In this document: one piece after another, positions 23,835-34,122 of the stretch
Layout: every line of letters begins with the position of its first letter
Numbering within the stretch: the first letter of the stretch is position 1
Assembly: GCA_965208945.1 (NCBI GenBank)
Contig: OZ242366.1
Location: 2,914,001-2,978,000, forward strand
Length of the DNA stretch: 64,000 nt
Origin: JAPPLB01 sp965208945
GTDB lineage: Bacteria; Acidobacteriota; Terriglobia; Bryobacterales; UBA6623
Reading direction: 5' to 3'
Notes under the pieces: model-generated
Seen by the model: only the letters and a program-made list of their open reading frames with translations
What the model was told of the DNA's origin: nothing
Database searches by the model: none
Position numbers and translations under genes: made by a program

Positions 23835-26800
23835 ATGCGAGCGTCCATACGTTGGGCAGCGGTCGCGGCCATTTGCGTGTTTGCCGTCACCGTTCAGGCC
23901 CAGTCCACGACCTGGCATGACAATTCGTTCACCGACTCGACGGGGCGGACGCTCCTGTACCGCCTCTGGGTCAGGAGCGACTGGGATCTGAGCCGCCCGC
24001 GCGGCGTCAATCTCATCCTTCACGGCAATAATCGCGGTACGGCCGAGGATGCCCGCCAAGGGAAGTGGGGAGTGACCGAGGAGGCCTTCGACCTCGGCTT
24101 GGCGGTCGTCGTGCCGGGGTCCCCCTTCTCGTTGCCCGAGGACCTCACGTTCGGCGAGCGGACCCTGGTCGGCCCCAGCATCGGCAGCGGGGGAACACGT
24201 TTCTGGAGTTCTCACGACGCCCGCCTCATCCATGAGATGCTGCAGAGCGGCCTGGATGGGAGGCTCGCCATCGACTACGACAAGGTCGTTTTCACCGGTG
24301 CTTCCCAGGGGACCTGCTTTCTGGCCGATTTCATCGAGTTCTACGGCGGCAGTTACGGCGGCGGCTTCCACGCCTGGTGCGGTTGTTTCTGGCTGGACTT
24401 CGACGGCGACGATTCGCACGACACCTTCGCCATCGCCCCACCCTTCCATGCTTCGCCCTGGAGACCCACGTTCCAGTGGACGCCCGCCGCCACCGATGCG
24501 GTGAGCGACCGCTTTAGCGTGTTTGTGGAGGCGACGACGGAGGACTTTCTGCACCCGGCCGCCGTGTCGATGTCCCGGTATTACTCGGAATGGCTGGGTC
24601 TGCGAACCGCCACGGACCTGAACACGCCGGGCGGACACTGCCATCAGGGTGCGACGCCGCGGAGCGAGATCTACAACTGGCTGTTGTCGGGCGCAGGGCC
24701 GGAACTGCCGGGAAGCCAAGGTGACACGGACGGAGACGGGACGCCGGATGTGTCCGACCTCGACGACGACAACGATGGGGCGCCGGACTTCATCGACGCC
24801 GTGCCCCGCGATCGCCAGGACTGGCGCGATACGGACGGCGACGGTATCGCTGACGCGCGCGACCGGGACGCCGACGGCGACGGCGTCGGCAACGCCCTTG
24901 ATCCGTTTCCCCTGGACTCGAGTGAGCGGCTCGACACCGACGGCGACGGCATCGGGAACAGGCTTGACGGCGACGACGACAACGACGGACTGCCGGATGC
25001 ACGTGATCCGCAGCCGCTCGTTGGAACGGACGACGGCCGCAGCCTGGCATTCGTGCGGTTCTCTGGGAGTGGTCCGATTAGCGACTACAACGGGTTGCAT
25101 ACATCCGCGCGAGCCACGGTGCATGCCGGCAGGCCGGCTGACGTTGTCTATCCGGCAGCGCAGGGAGATGCCCAGCACTACCAGTTCCTTGAACTCGGGG
25201 ACAGCTTGGATCGGCGGTTCGAGATCATGGTCGACCAATTCGTCAGGCCGGAGTCATGTCGGGACGTTCTGTTGTCCCCGTTGTGCGACGTTGGAAGATT
25301 CTCGGCGAGTGGGTATTACACGACGTACTTCCATAACAGGTTCGACCGCATCTGGATCGACCGGAATCGCAACCGGGATCTCACCGACGATGGACCACCC
25401 TTGCTCGTGGCGTTGAGCGAGGACAACTGGGGTGCTCGCACGACCGTCGCGATCCTGGAAGTGCCCTACGCCGCGGGTCACGTGTTGCCATATGCTGTCT
25501 CGTTTACGTCAAACCGCCTCCCCGACGGCCTCGGATATGGTGGAGAGAGTGTTTGGAAGGGCAAGGTGGTGGCGCCGTCGGGGGAGCGGGTGTCGGTCAT
25601 CGTCGTTGATGGGAATGTCGACGGGCTGTTCGATTCGGAAGGGGACTTCATATGCCTCGATTTCGACCGCAACGGTTGGCTGAACGAGTGCGACTTCTCC
25701 GAAGACGCTGATGGGAATCTCGAGCGGCCCGGCGCGCTCACTCCGCCGTTCGAGTGGGACGGTGGCCGCCAACGGCTCTCCGTCGCTCCGTCAGGACACT
25801 CGGTTGCCTGGCTCACGGGCGACGCGAACCCACCACCGATGCCGCGGCCGGCCGTCTCGGTCTCGGCCGCTACGCCCTGGAGCCTGACGGTCACGTGGAA
25901 CGAACCGGCGGGCGGGCCCTTCACCGATTACGACGTGCGGTACCGGACAAGCGGCAGTGGCCCGTATACGGCCGTGCCACACGACGACGGTGCGGCCCGG
26001 ACCGCCACGATCGCGGGACTGACCCCGGCCACGGCCTATGAGATAGAGGTGCGCGCGGTCGACGACACGGGACCGGGGGCGTGGTCGGAGCCGGCCCAGG
26101 GGAGGACCGATTCTCTGCTGCCGGGCGCGGACGGTGAGTTGACGGACGGTGACTTGTCGGTCTATTACTTCCCGCATCTTGCCGTGGGAGCGGGTTGGCA
26201 GACCACCCTCACCTATATCAACTACTCCGAACAGGACGTGACCTGCCAGACGCATTTCCTTGCGGATGACGGAGGCGCACTGACCGTTCCCTTTCCGGAA
26301 CTGCCAGTGGCAGACAGCCGGACCGACCTGCTGCCGCCCGGAGGGTCGGTTCACGCCGAGACCGGCGCGCCGTTAAGTGCACCGCTGGCGGCCGGGTGGG
26401 CCATAGCCGCCTGTTCCGGGCCGGTGAAGGCCAGCCTGCTGTTTCGCCAGTACGACAGCGCAGGCGTGCCGCTGGCGGAAGCGGGAGTCAACGCGGCGGC
26501 CGCTGCGGCCAGCCGCTTCGTCACCTTTGCCGAACAGGCGGCAGGCCAGGCGGGGACCGGCGTCGCCTACGCCAACCCTTCCGATACGGCGGCCGTGGTC
26601 ACCTTTACGGCCAAGGACGAGGCGGGGCGGACGCTGGACAGCATAGATCAGACCCTGATGCCCGGAGGGCATGGAGCGCAGAACATGGCGGGCCTGTTCA
26701 GTTTCCCCAGCTTTACCGGATCGCTGGAAATCACCTCCAGCGAGCCCATCGTCACCCTGTCGATCAATGCCGAAGCCGCGCCCATATTCTCCTCCCTGCC

Positions 26801-27518
26801 TCCGGGGGAACTGGATCTTTCCGCGCAGGGGCCGACGACGTACTACTTCCCCCATCTTGCGGTCGGAGCGAGTTGGCAGACCACGCTCACCTATATCAAC
26901 CACTCCCCGCGGGAGGTGACCTGCCGGACAGACTTCTTTTCCGGTCAGGGGACTCCGTTGAGGGTCTCGTTTCCGGGCCGCGGACCGGATGCCGGCCGCA
27001 GCGACGTGCTGCCGCCCGGGGGATCGGTTCACGAGGAGACCGACGTGGGGTTGAGCGCTCCGCTCGTGTCCGGCTGGGCGCGGGCCGACTGCACGGGGCC
27101 GGTGAAGGCCAGCCTGCTGTTTCGGCAGTACGACAGCGCAGGTGTGCCCACGGGTGAAGCGGGAGTCAATGCGGCGGCCGCTCCGGCCACCCGCTTCGTG
27201 ACCTTTGCCGAAAAGCGAGAAGGGCAGCCGGGGACCGCGGTCGCCTATGCCAACCCCTCCGGCACGTCGACAGCCGTGGTCACCTTTACGGCCAAGGATG
27301 CGGCGGGACGGACACTGGACAGCGTGGATCAGACGCTGATGCCGAGAGGGCATGGCGCGCAAAACATGGCGGGCCTGTTCAGTCTCACCAGCTTTACGGG
27401 ATCGCTCGAAATCACCTCCACCGAGCCCATCGTCACCCTGTCGCTCAATGCCGAAGCCGCTCCCGTTTTCTCCTCCTTGCCCCCGGGGGAAGTGGATGCC
27501 GCTGAGATTCCGGACTAG
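23835..27518 (+). CDS. Secreted alpha/beta-hydrolase with thrombospondin-3 repeats, FN3 and acidobacterial modules
   Basis: About 1,227 residues. ATG 23835 opens a signal peptide (RWAAVAAICVFAVTVQAQ). Residues about 25-290 look like a polyester-depolymerase/esterase-type alpha/beta-hydrolase: LILHGNNRG as oxyanion segment, nucleophile Ser157 in VVFTGASQGT, and a late His in TPGGHCHQG. Residues about 296-400 are thrombospondin type-3-like calcium repeats (DTDGDGTPDVSDLDDDNDG, DTDGDGIADARDRDADGDG, DTDGDGIGNRLDGDDDNDG). A fibronectin type III domain spans about 669-759 (WSLTVTWNEP...LTPATAYEIEVRAVD). The protein ends with two copies of the same 217-residue FPHLAVG module found in the preceding large gene, near-identical at DNA level over most of their length. 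The substrate is unknown; an extracellular ester is likely. Confidence 0.85.
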   Translation: MRASIRWAAVAAICVFAVTVQAQSTTWHDNSFTDSTGRTLLYRLWVRSDWDLSRPRGVNLILHGNNRGTAEDARQGKWGVTEEAFDLGLAVVVPGSPFSLPEDLTFGERTLVGPSIGSGGTRFWSSHDARLIHEMLQSGLDGRLAIDYDKVVFTGASQGTCFLADFIEFYGGSYGGGFHAWCGCFWLDFDGDDSHDTFAIAPPFHASPWRPTFQWTPAATDAVSDRFSVFVEATTEDFLHPAAVSMSRYYSEWLGLRTATDLNTPGGHCHQGATPRSEIYNWLLSGAGPELPGSQGDTDGDGTPDVSDLDDDNDGAPDFIDAVPRDRQDWRDTDGDGIADARDRDADGDGVGNALDPFPLDSSERLDTDGDGIGNRLDGDDDNDGLPDARDPQPLVGTDDGRSLAFVRFSGSGPISDYNGLHTSARATVHAGRPADVVYPAAQGDAQHYQFLELGDSLDRRFEIMVDQFVRPESCRDVLLSPLCDVGRFSASGYYTTYFHNRFDRIWIDRNRNRDLTDDGPPLLVALSEDNWGARTTVAILEVPYAAGHVLPYAVSFTSNRLPDGLGYGGESVWKGKVVAPSGERVSVIVVDGNVDGLFDSEGDFICLDFDRNGWLNECDFSEDADGNLERPGALTPPFEWDGGRQRLSVAPSGHSVAWLTGDANPPPMPRPAVSVSAATPWSLTVTWNEPAGGPFTDYDVRYRTSGSGPYTAVPHDDGAARTATIAGLTPATAYEIEVRAVDDTGPGAWSEPAQGRTDSLLPGADGELTDGDLSVYYFPHLAVGAGWQTTLTYINYSEQDVTCQTHFLADDGGALTVPFPELPVADSRTDLLPPGGSVHAETGAPLSAPLAAGWAIAACSGPVKASLLFRQYDSAGVPLAEAGVNAAAAAASRFVTFAEQAAGQAGTGVAYANPSDTAAVVTFTAKDEAGRTLDSIDQTLMPGGHGAQNMAGLFSFPSFTGSLEITSSEPIVTLSINAEAAPIFSSLPPGELDLSAQGPTTYYFPHLAVGASWQTTLTYINHSPREVTCRTDFFSGQGTPLRVSFPGRGPDAGRSDVLPPGGSVHEETDVGLSAPLVSGWARADCTGPVKASLLFRQYDSAGVPTGEAGVNAAAAPATRFVTFAEKREGQPGTAVAYANPSGTSTAVVTFTAKDAAGRTLDSVDQTLMPRGHGAQNMAGLFSLTSFTGSLEITSTEPIVTLSLNAEAAPVFSSLPPGEVDAAEIPD

Positions 27519-27649
27519 ATTTGCCCTGCGTCAAGCGAAGCTGCGTTCAACGATCTCTTCGTTGGCAAACGAGTGCGGTCAGACATCCCCAACAATGACG
27601 ATCGAATCAGGGAGCCAATGCGCGCAGCAGTATCCCAAAGGAACGCTCG

Positions 27650-27880
27650 ATGCAGGCCTGCAGTTTGGCCGGTACGCCGTTGGCGCACAACTCGGGTCGG
27701 AGAAAGGGCTGTCTTGATATCGGTTCCGGTTTCCTGAGCTACAGCCCCGGCAGCCTTGGCGAAAGGGGGACGGTCACCGCACCCTCGGGCAACCGCTATC
27801 CGTTGGATTTCGCCGCGAGCAAGATCGAGAACAGTTCCGGTTGGAGGATTTCGAGGCTCTCGATATCGCTTGAGGAATGA
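27650..27880 (+). pseudogene. Remnant of a secreted-protein 3' end
   Basis: The frame reads ...GTVTAPSGNRYPLDFAASKIENSSGWRISRLSISLEE and then stops, sharing its last about 25 residues with the remnant after the protease gene at 23.5 kb. The upstream part shows no domain and no RBS. I read it as the decayed C-terminal end of a paralogue. Confidence 0.4.
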
Positions 27881-27891
27881 CGGGAGGGATG
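27804..27891 (+). repeat. 88-bp direct repeat, copy B
   Basis: Matches 23496-23583 at all but one position (GCC for GAC after TGGATTTC). Both copies are followed by unrelated sequence, which marks the limit of the duplicated unit. Confidence 0.85.
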
Positions 27892-27942
27892 CTGACGCCA
27901 CCAGAGGATCGGTCGGCCCCCGGAGAGCGGCCCGTGGCTGCT

Positions 27943-28127
27943 TAGCCTGCCTTTCTCACCACGTGGCGAGGCGAAGTGGGTGAGAGGGCCGTCAGGACGA
28001 GGCGCGAGCCGCTTGGCGCGCGCAGGCGTACTTGAGAACCGTACGTTGAGCACGGCAAGCAAGCGCAACGAAGTCCTGGCGGTCATATGGCGTGCTTCGA
28101 CCGTCGGGTGGTGAGAAATGCAGGTTA
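27943..28127 (+). repeat. Dispersed TIR repeat, complete 185-bp copy
   Basis: Complete copy with ends TAGCCTGCCTTTCTCACCAC and GTGGTGAGAAATGCAGGTTA. The apex loop is longer (CGTACTTGAGAACCGTACG), so the exact IS target is not preserved. Confidence 0.92.
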
Positions 28128-28256
28128 GGGCTTCGATGTCTCTGCGCCCCGCCGTATCCGCTGACGACAATTATTTTTAAGAATAACTAGAAGGTCACAA
28201 TCTATCGTCAGCAATTCACATGAAGTTCATATTGCCCCTCTATTGTGAATTGAGGG

Positions 28257-31200
28257 GTGATTGCTTTTTCGAATTCGACGTCCAGGTGGCAAGTCGGTAA
28301 GCATCTGCCGCTGGGCATAATCGCGGGATTGGCTGGCTTGCTTGCCGCGTACCCGAACAGATCCCTCGGGCAGGAGGCAAGGCCGAGCCCGGCGGTCATG
28401 CAAATGATGACCGACGCCGCGGTCGCCCGGATCGCCGCGGAAAGCCGGGGGACACTTCGGGAGCCGGCTATCGAGGCCGCGCCGCGATCTTCTGAAGCGG
28501 CGTCCGCCGCCGATCGGACCTCGCGCGCCTCACGTCCCTCGCCGCCCGGCGGTTATTCGTTCGTCTCCCATCACGGGCGGATGCCCCGGGCGCGAATCGA
28601 GGATGAGTATGGCGCTGGAGACGAGCGCCCCGGTGCGGATCTTGACTGGCTTGAGTCGTCAACCTCGATCGAAACGCTGGCCGCCCACGCTGCCGAGGCC
28701 GGACGGGACTGGTCCTTCGGCTGGATACGACTCGCGGAGGACGCGGATCCGAATGACCTCGAGCGGTCGCTCCAAGGCTCGGGCGCCGAGATCGTCGGTT
28801 CCGCGGGCAGCCTGATGCGCGCCCGGCTTCCGGGCGAAGAATCCCGTCTGCAACGGATCGCGGCCTTGCCTCAGGTCGATGGACTGGGCGCCGTTCCGCC
28901 GGACCGGAAACTTCCCGAAGCGTTTGCCCGCGAGGTGTCCGAGGCGCCCCCGCAAGCACAGATGCCCGTGTTCATCACCCTGATGACGAACGATCCCGAA
29001 GGCCGCTGGCGGCGAGAGCTCGAGACCCTGGGCGCGGTGGTGGGCCGCTTCGACCCGGACATCCGGGTCTACTCGGCCAATGTGTCCCGCTCTGTGCTCG
29101 AGGCGATCGCCGCGGCGGATTTCGTGCTGGCCGTCGAACCCATAGGCATCGTCGCAGCCGCTCACGACACCGCCGTTCCGGCCATGGGCGCGGATGCGCT
29201 GCGGCGGTTCGATGGCGCCCCAGGACTTTTCTCGGGTATCGGCGGCTCGTCCGTTCCCATCGCCGTCATGGATTCGGGTCTCAACATCAATCACCTGGAC
29301 ATCGCATCGAACCGGCAGAGCATCTGCGGCGCCAACTTCGTTTGGTTTGGCGGCGGCGTACCGCTCCAGGAGTCCGAGGACTTGTGGATCGATGAAGGTG
29401 AACACGGAACCCACGTCACCGGAACCGTCGCCGGAAACGGTTATGTGGAACCGCGTTTCGCCGGCATGGCGCCCTCGGTGCGGCACATCCGTTTCGCCAA
29501 GGTCTTGCACAGCGAGGGTTTCGGAAATGATGGCAGCATACTCCCAGGGATGGACTTTCTCGCCCGGCCGACGGGGTGCGCCGAAGCCGGCGGCCCTTCC
29601 GATCGGGTGAAGCCTCTGATCGTGAATATGAGCCTGAGTGCGTCTTCCAGGGAATTCGAAGGCCGGGGCTCTAGCGCACGCAAGCTCGACTCCATCGTCT
29701 GGAGTCATCGTCAGCTCTATGTCGTGGCGCAATCGAACTCAGGCATCGACGGCTTTTCCCAATTCGGCGCCGCCAAGAACTCGCTGGCCGTCGGCGCCGC
29801 GATGGACAGCGGCGACCTCGCGGTGTTCAGCAGCCACGGGCCGACCTTCGACGGACGCCTGGCGCCCCAGGTGGTCGCCGCCGGCGTCCGGGTCCACTCG
29901 GCCCGAGGCGGCGGCAGCCGCGGCGAATACCGTGAATTGAGCGGCACCAGCATGTCGTCACCCGCGGTGGCCGGAGTGGCCGCCCTGTTGATGGACGCGG
30001 TCCCCGAACATCGCGAACAGCCCGCGTTGACCCGGGCGAGGCTGATGGCCAGCGCTATCCGGCCGGACGCCTGGTTGGAGGACACCGAGGCATTCCCCAT
30101 GACCAACACCAACGGGCCGGGGGCGCTGCAGGCCCAGTACGGTCTGGGCATGGTGTCGGCGCGCACCAGCGTGCTCAACCGGGACCGCGCCGACGGCTGG
30201 ACCGGCGGCGGGGCGACCGCCGAGTTGCAAGGCGGAGAGTACGCCTACCGGGACATTACGGTGCCGGAAGGCGCCGGCCGTCTCGATCTCGTGATGACCT
30301 GGGACGAACCGCCTGTCGACACCATCGGCAGCGCGGTCCTGAACGATCTGGATCTGTGGCTGGACCGCGACGGCGACTGCGGAGCGGGAGCGTGCGGGGA
30401 GTATGTCTCCGCTTCCCGCGTGGACAACGTGGAATGGATCATCCTCAGAAATCCCCGCCCGGGCATCTATCGGGCGAAAGTGGTGCCCCGCCGCGTCTAC
30501 ACCGCGGCGCCCCGCGCGGCGCTGGCCTGGACGGTGATCCGGGGCGCATCCACCCCGAGTCTCCGGATCGACGCCGACAAGGAGACCATCGACGGGGGCC
30601 GGGAAAACGAGTTGACCTTGACGGTGACAGCGGACGAGTACGTGGCTGCCGGGACGCGGCTGCACATCGACTGCCGCGGCGACGGCGGCTCTTCAGGCTG
30701 CAACGATATACAGATTCACACCATGGCCGTGTCTCGCGAGGATGGAGTGCCGCTGGATCTGTCGGATGAACTGGGTCGGCTGGTTGAATTCGGGTACTTT
30801 GAATCACGTTCTCCCATCCCGCTTGGTTCGTCGATCCCGCTCGGCGAAATCTCCGCCGGTGAGGCCCAGGAAATCGAGTTGGTGGTTTCCTACAACAGGG
30901 AGGCGAGCCCGGTTCGCCTCTACTTCACCGCGAGCGCCTGGAACGCGAAAGCGGCATCGGCATCGGTCGGTGTTCGAGCAGGCGGCTCGGACCGGTCCGA
31001 GGTTGCCGGCAGGCCCCCGAACGACGACTTCGCGGCGGCGGCCGTTATCGAAGGCCGGGAGGGCTCTCGCGCGCTGGATCTGCTGCCGGCGACGCCGGAG
31101 CCGGGGGAGCCGCTGTTCACCCCCACGCGGGGGCGGCCCGCCGGTTCGGTCTGGTATGAGTGGACGGCGGCGGAGGATGGTCCGGCCCGCTTCAACATCC

Positions 31201-34004
31201 CCCCGCGCGCGGATTTCGAGGACGCGCGCAACGACCGCTTGAGCGTCTTCCAAGGCGATCGAATCTCGGCTTTGGAGCAGGTCGCGGACGGTCTGTGGGG
31301 AGCGGCATTCTTTGCCGAGGAAGGCCGGTCCTATCGAATCCGGGTGAGCAACTTCGCAAGAGGGGCCGCCCTGAACCTGCGCTGGTCACAGGCGCCCCGC
31401 CCAGCCAACGACGACTTCACGCAGGCCATCGAGCTTGAAGGCGCGGAGGGTGCCGTCGAGGGCAGCGGCCAGGGCGCCACATTGGAGCCCGGCGAGTGGT
31501 TCGGGGCCGCGGCGGCCACCACCTGGTATCGCTGGACGGCGCCCCGCGACGGCCTTTGGAGGTTCTACAGCGGATCCGCGAGGCGTATCTTTGTATTCGA
31601 GAGTGACGGCATTTCCACACTGCGGCTGGTTTCGCACTACCCTTCATCGTCCGCCCGCTTCCCCGCCGGCGGCGGGAAGGAGTATCGCATCGCCGTTGCC
31701 GAGCAGGATGCCTACGCGGGCAGCGGTCCGTACCGACTGGAATGGTTTTCGTTGAGCAGCTACTCTCCCCGCCCCCGCAACGACCAGATTGCTGACGCGG
31801 AACCGATCGACAGCGCGCCATCGTCCGAACATGCCATTGGTGTCGATGACGGTTCGACGGTGGAGCCTGGAGAACCGGTTGAGAGCGGCGTCAGGACGAA
31901 GTGGTGGGTGTGGGAGGCCCCCGAAGGCGGTTACTACACTTGGCGGATCGCGGGTAGAAGCGAGTCCGATCTGGCCTATGCGAAGTTGCTGGTGACCGTG
32001 TTCACCGGCAGTTCCATCGAAAATCTGCAACTCATGGCCGAGAGCGGCCCGGACGCCGCGCCGTCCGATTTCGTCTTGCAGGCTGTGGGCGGTCAACGGT
32101 ATTGGATCGCCGCCGGATTGCCGGCGGGAGACATCACGGCGTATACCCTGCAATCGGCCTCCGCCCGAGTGATCTGGGGACCGACCCCCGGCAACGACCA
32201 TCTTTCTAGTGCCGAGCCGCTAACGGACTCTGTCGGCTCGAGCTCGATCACCGGCTCGAACCGCTTTGCGACCGTCGAGCGAGGCGAGAGGTCCTCGGTC
32301 CTCGGTCACTCGTCTCTCTGGTGGACCTACGAAGCGCCCGCTTCCGGCTGGTACCGCTTCTGGATTGATCAGACCGACGCTCCCTGGGTGCTGGCCGTCT
32401 ACGATGACGTCGTCGGCGGCTTCGGATCTCTTGATCTCGTGAACAGCCGCCGCCAGCCGGAGCGCATCGAGTCCGGCGCCATCGAGGTGATCTTTCGCGC
32501 CGAGGCCGGAGCCCGCTACACGATACGGCTTGGAACCCGCGGCGCCGCCGAGGGCGGCGAGTTCACGATGAACTGGGGCAAGAGCGAAGCCCCGGTCTGG
32601 CTCAAGTACGCCGGACGCTTGGCCGACGGCGGCCGGGACACCGCTGGGAACACGGTGGAACTCCGTCCTCCGATCAGCTTTGCGTTCAATGGCCGCGGCA
32701 CGGCGCTCTATGCGGCCTCGCGGCTTGGAATGCAAGTCTTCGAACGCGATGTGCAAACCGGAGGTTTGACGCTGGTTCAGTCGCTGCAGGATTATGACCT
32801 GGAAGACAGTTCGCTGATCTGGTCCGCGTTTGAAAACAAACTCTACGTACATCAGTGCGGGATGTGGCGCAAGTTTGGACCTGTCGATGGAACACAACCG
32901 GGGCTCCGGGACGAGGGGACGTTGACAGTGACGGGCTCCCCGGAAACCGTCGGTTGCAACATTCAAAGCGACGTTCGGGGCGACGTTTTCATGGACTCCG
33001 AAGAATCGTTCCTGCATGCGGTCGATCCTTCCACGAGCAAGCTTCAGGTCTTTGACTTGGATAGGCCGGATACTCTCCAACACCTACAGACCCTCAGCGT
33101 TCCCGGTCTGAGGCGGGCCCTGATCTCGAACGATGACGGCCGCGTGTACGCGGTCACGCACGAGTCATTGCTCGTCTTCGAGCGCGATGCAGAAACAGGC
33201 CGGCTGACCCAGGTCCCTCGGGCAGGGAATGACGCAAGTCTGTTGTGGTTGGAATCCATCGTAATCAGCAGTGACGACCGCTACCTGTTCGCCTTCGACG
33301 ACCGCGGTAGAAGGTCGAAAGTGTTCCAACTGGAAGACGACCCTTCCCGTCCGCAGCTTCTCGGTAGCCTGCCGCCGTTTTGGAACGCGCCAGAGCAGTA
33401 CTCGCCCTGGGACAATCGGTGCGGGTTCTCCAGCGTGCGAACGGGAACCCCGGCGGCGGACGTCTTCTGCCGGAATATGGCCTTCAGCGTGCAGTGGCGA
33501 CCGGAAAGCGGCGAGCTTGCGGCGACCGACTACGTTGCGCCGTGGCAGCCGGACCGTTTCAACAACCACGTGCCCGAATTCGGCCATGCTCGAAATCTCG
33601 TTGCGAGTCCCGATGGAGGGCACGCCTATCTGGTCACGGAAGATAAAGGACTCCTGATCTTTGAACGCGTCGGAGTTGGCGCTGATGAATATGCGCCGCT
33701 CAAGATGCTCTCCGTATCGCCCGGCAAGGTCAGCTTTGGTCCTATGTCGACGGACATGGGAGGCTGTATTGGATTACAGGATGTTGTCGTCGGTGATGCC
33801 CGCTACAGCGTCGTCAATTCGAAGTGGCAGACGAGGGCGAATTCGGATGCCGAATGGACGGACATCGAGGGAACGGAGACGAACGGCGAAGTCTGCTCGT
33901 ATACGCCGTCATCCCCGGCGCATGCAAGACTGGTTGCGGAAATCGCCATTGACGGCGAAACAGGAAAGTACGCCAGCAAAAACTTCCTGACCGTAGAGCC
34001 ATAG
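28257..34004 (+). CDS. Giant secreted subtilase with repeated C-terminal beta domains and a propeller-like end
   Basis: 1,915 residues. It starts at GTG 28257 after GAGGG, giving a signal-anchor-like segment (LGIIAGLAGLLAAY). Residues about 40-320 form a long propeptide-like region. The S8 catalytic domain spans about 330-640: Asp339 in IAVMDSGLN, His383 in EHGTHVTG, Ser565 in LSGTSMSSPAVAG, with VVAQSNSG supplying the oxyanion Asn. Beyond it are four related beta modules opening P.NDD/P.ND....A (PNDDFAAAAVI, ANDDFTQAIEL, RNDQIADAEPI, GNDHLSSAEPL), each with an EPGE...WYxWTAP-like stretch. The last about 400 residues look like a lactonase/WD-type beta-propeller (GTALYAASRLGMQVFERD, HAYLVTEDKGLLIFER). 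It probably acts at the cell surface on proteins; the propeller may bind substrate. Confidence 0.88.
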   Translation: MIAFSNSTSRWQVGKHLPLGIIAGLAGLLAAYPNRSLGQEARPSPAVMQMMTDAAVARIAAESRGTLREPAIEAAPRSSEAASAADRTSRASRPSPPGGYSFVSHHGRMPRARIEDEYGAGDERPGADLDWLESSTSIETLAAHAAEAGRDWSFGWIRLAEDADPNDLERSLQGSGAEIVGSAGSLMRARLPGEESRLQRIAALPQVDGLGAVPPDRKLPEAFAREVSEAPPQAQMPVFITLMTNDPEGRWRRELETLGAVVGRFDPDIRVYSANVSRSVLEAIAAADFVLAVEPIGIVAAAHDTAVPAMGADALRRFDGAPGLFSGIGGSSVPIAVMDSGLNINHLDIASNRQSICGANFVWFGGGVPLQESEDLWIDEGEHGTHVTGTVAGNGYVEPRFAGMAPSVRHIRFAKVLHSEGFGNDGSILPGMDFLARPTGCAEAGGPSDRVKPLIVNMSLSASSREFEGRGSSARKLDSIVWSHRQLYVVAQSNSGIDGFSQFGAAKNSLAVGAAMDSGDLAVFSSHGPTFDGRLAPQVVAAGVRVHSARGGGSRGEYRELSGTSMSSPAVAGVAALLMDAVPEHREQPALTRARLMASAIRPDAWLEDTEAFPMTNTNGPGALQAQYGLGMVSARTSVLNRDRADGWTGGGATAELQGGEYAYRDITVPEGAGRLDLVMTWDEPPVDTIGSAVLNDLDLWLDRDGDCGAGACGEYVSASRVDNVEWIILRNPRPGIYRAKVVPRRVYTAAPRAALAWTVIRGASTPSLRIDADKETIDGGRENELTLTVTADEYVAAGTRLHIDCRGDGGSSGCNDIQIHTMAVSREDGVPLDLSDELGRLVEFGYFESRSPIPLGSSIPLGEISAGEAQEIELVVSYNREASPVRLYFTASAWNAKAASASVGVRAGGSDRSEVAGRPPNDDFAAAAVIEGREGSRALDLLPATPEPGEPLFTPTRGRPAGSVWYEWTAAEDGPARFNIPPRADFEDARNDRLSVFQGDRISALEQVADGLWGAAFFAEEGRSYRIRVSNFARGAALNLRWSQAPRPANDDFTQAIELEGAEGAVEGSGQGATLEPGEWFGAAAATTWYRWTAPRDGLWRFYSGSARRIFVFESDGISTLRLVSHYPSSSARFPAGGGKEYRIAVAEQDAYAGSGPYRLEWFSLSSYSPRPRNDQIADAEPIDSAPSSEHAIGVDDGSTVEPGEPVESGVRTKWWVWEAPEGGYYTWRIAGRSESDLAYAKLLVTVFTGSSIENLQLMAESGPDAAPSDFVLQAVGGQRYWIAAGLPAGDITAYTLQSASARVIWGPTPGNDHLSSAEPLTDSVGSSSITGSNRFATVERGERSSVLGHSSLWWTYEAPASGWYRFWIDQTDAPWVLAVYDDVVGGFGSLDLVNSRRQPERIESGAIEVIFRAEAGARYTIRLGTRGAAEGGEFTMNWGKSEAPVWLKYAGRLADGGRDTAGNTVELRPPISFAFNGRGTALYAASRLGMQVFERDVQTGGLTLVQSLQDYDLEDSSLIWSAFENKLYVHQCGMWRKFGPVDGTQPGLRDEGTLTVTGSPETVGCNIQSDVRGDVFMDSEESFLHAVDPSTSKLQVFDLDRPDTLQHLQTLSVPGLRRALISNDDGRVYAVTHESLLVFERDAETGRLTQVPRAGNDASLLWLESIVISSDDRYLFAFDDRGRRSKVFQLEDDPSRPQLLGSLPPFWNAPEQYSPWDNRCGFSSVRTGTPAADVFCRNMAFSVQWRPESGELAATDYVAPWQPDRFNNHVPEFGHARNLVASPDGGHAYLVTEDKGLLIFERVGVGADEYAPLKMLSVSPGKVSFGPMSTDMGGCIGLQDVVVGDARYSVVNSKWQTRANSDAEWTDIEGTETNGEVCSYTPSSPAHARLVAEIAIDGETGKYASKNFLTVEP

Positions 34005-34122
34005 AACCTGCGACCGGCATGCTGAAAATTGAGCGGATGTTCGGCGGAACGTGGACATGGGCAGGAGTGTCGGAAGGGGCGCTGCCCTCACAAGCCCCAC
34101 GGAGAGTGATGCTGCCGCCCGC

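Larger units (their letters stand above)
27519..28256. other. Intergenic region with gene remnant and repeat
   Basis: About 740 bp without an intact gene. The first part carries a degenerate coding remnant ending in the second 88-bp repeat copy. A complete dispersed repeat follows (27943-28127), then an AT-rich stretch at 28155-28190 (AATTATTTTTAAGAATAACT) that is the likeliest promoter region for the subtilase gene. Confidence 0.6.
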
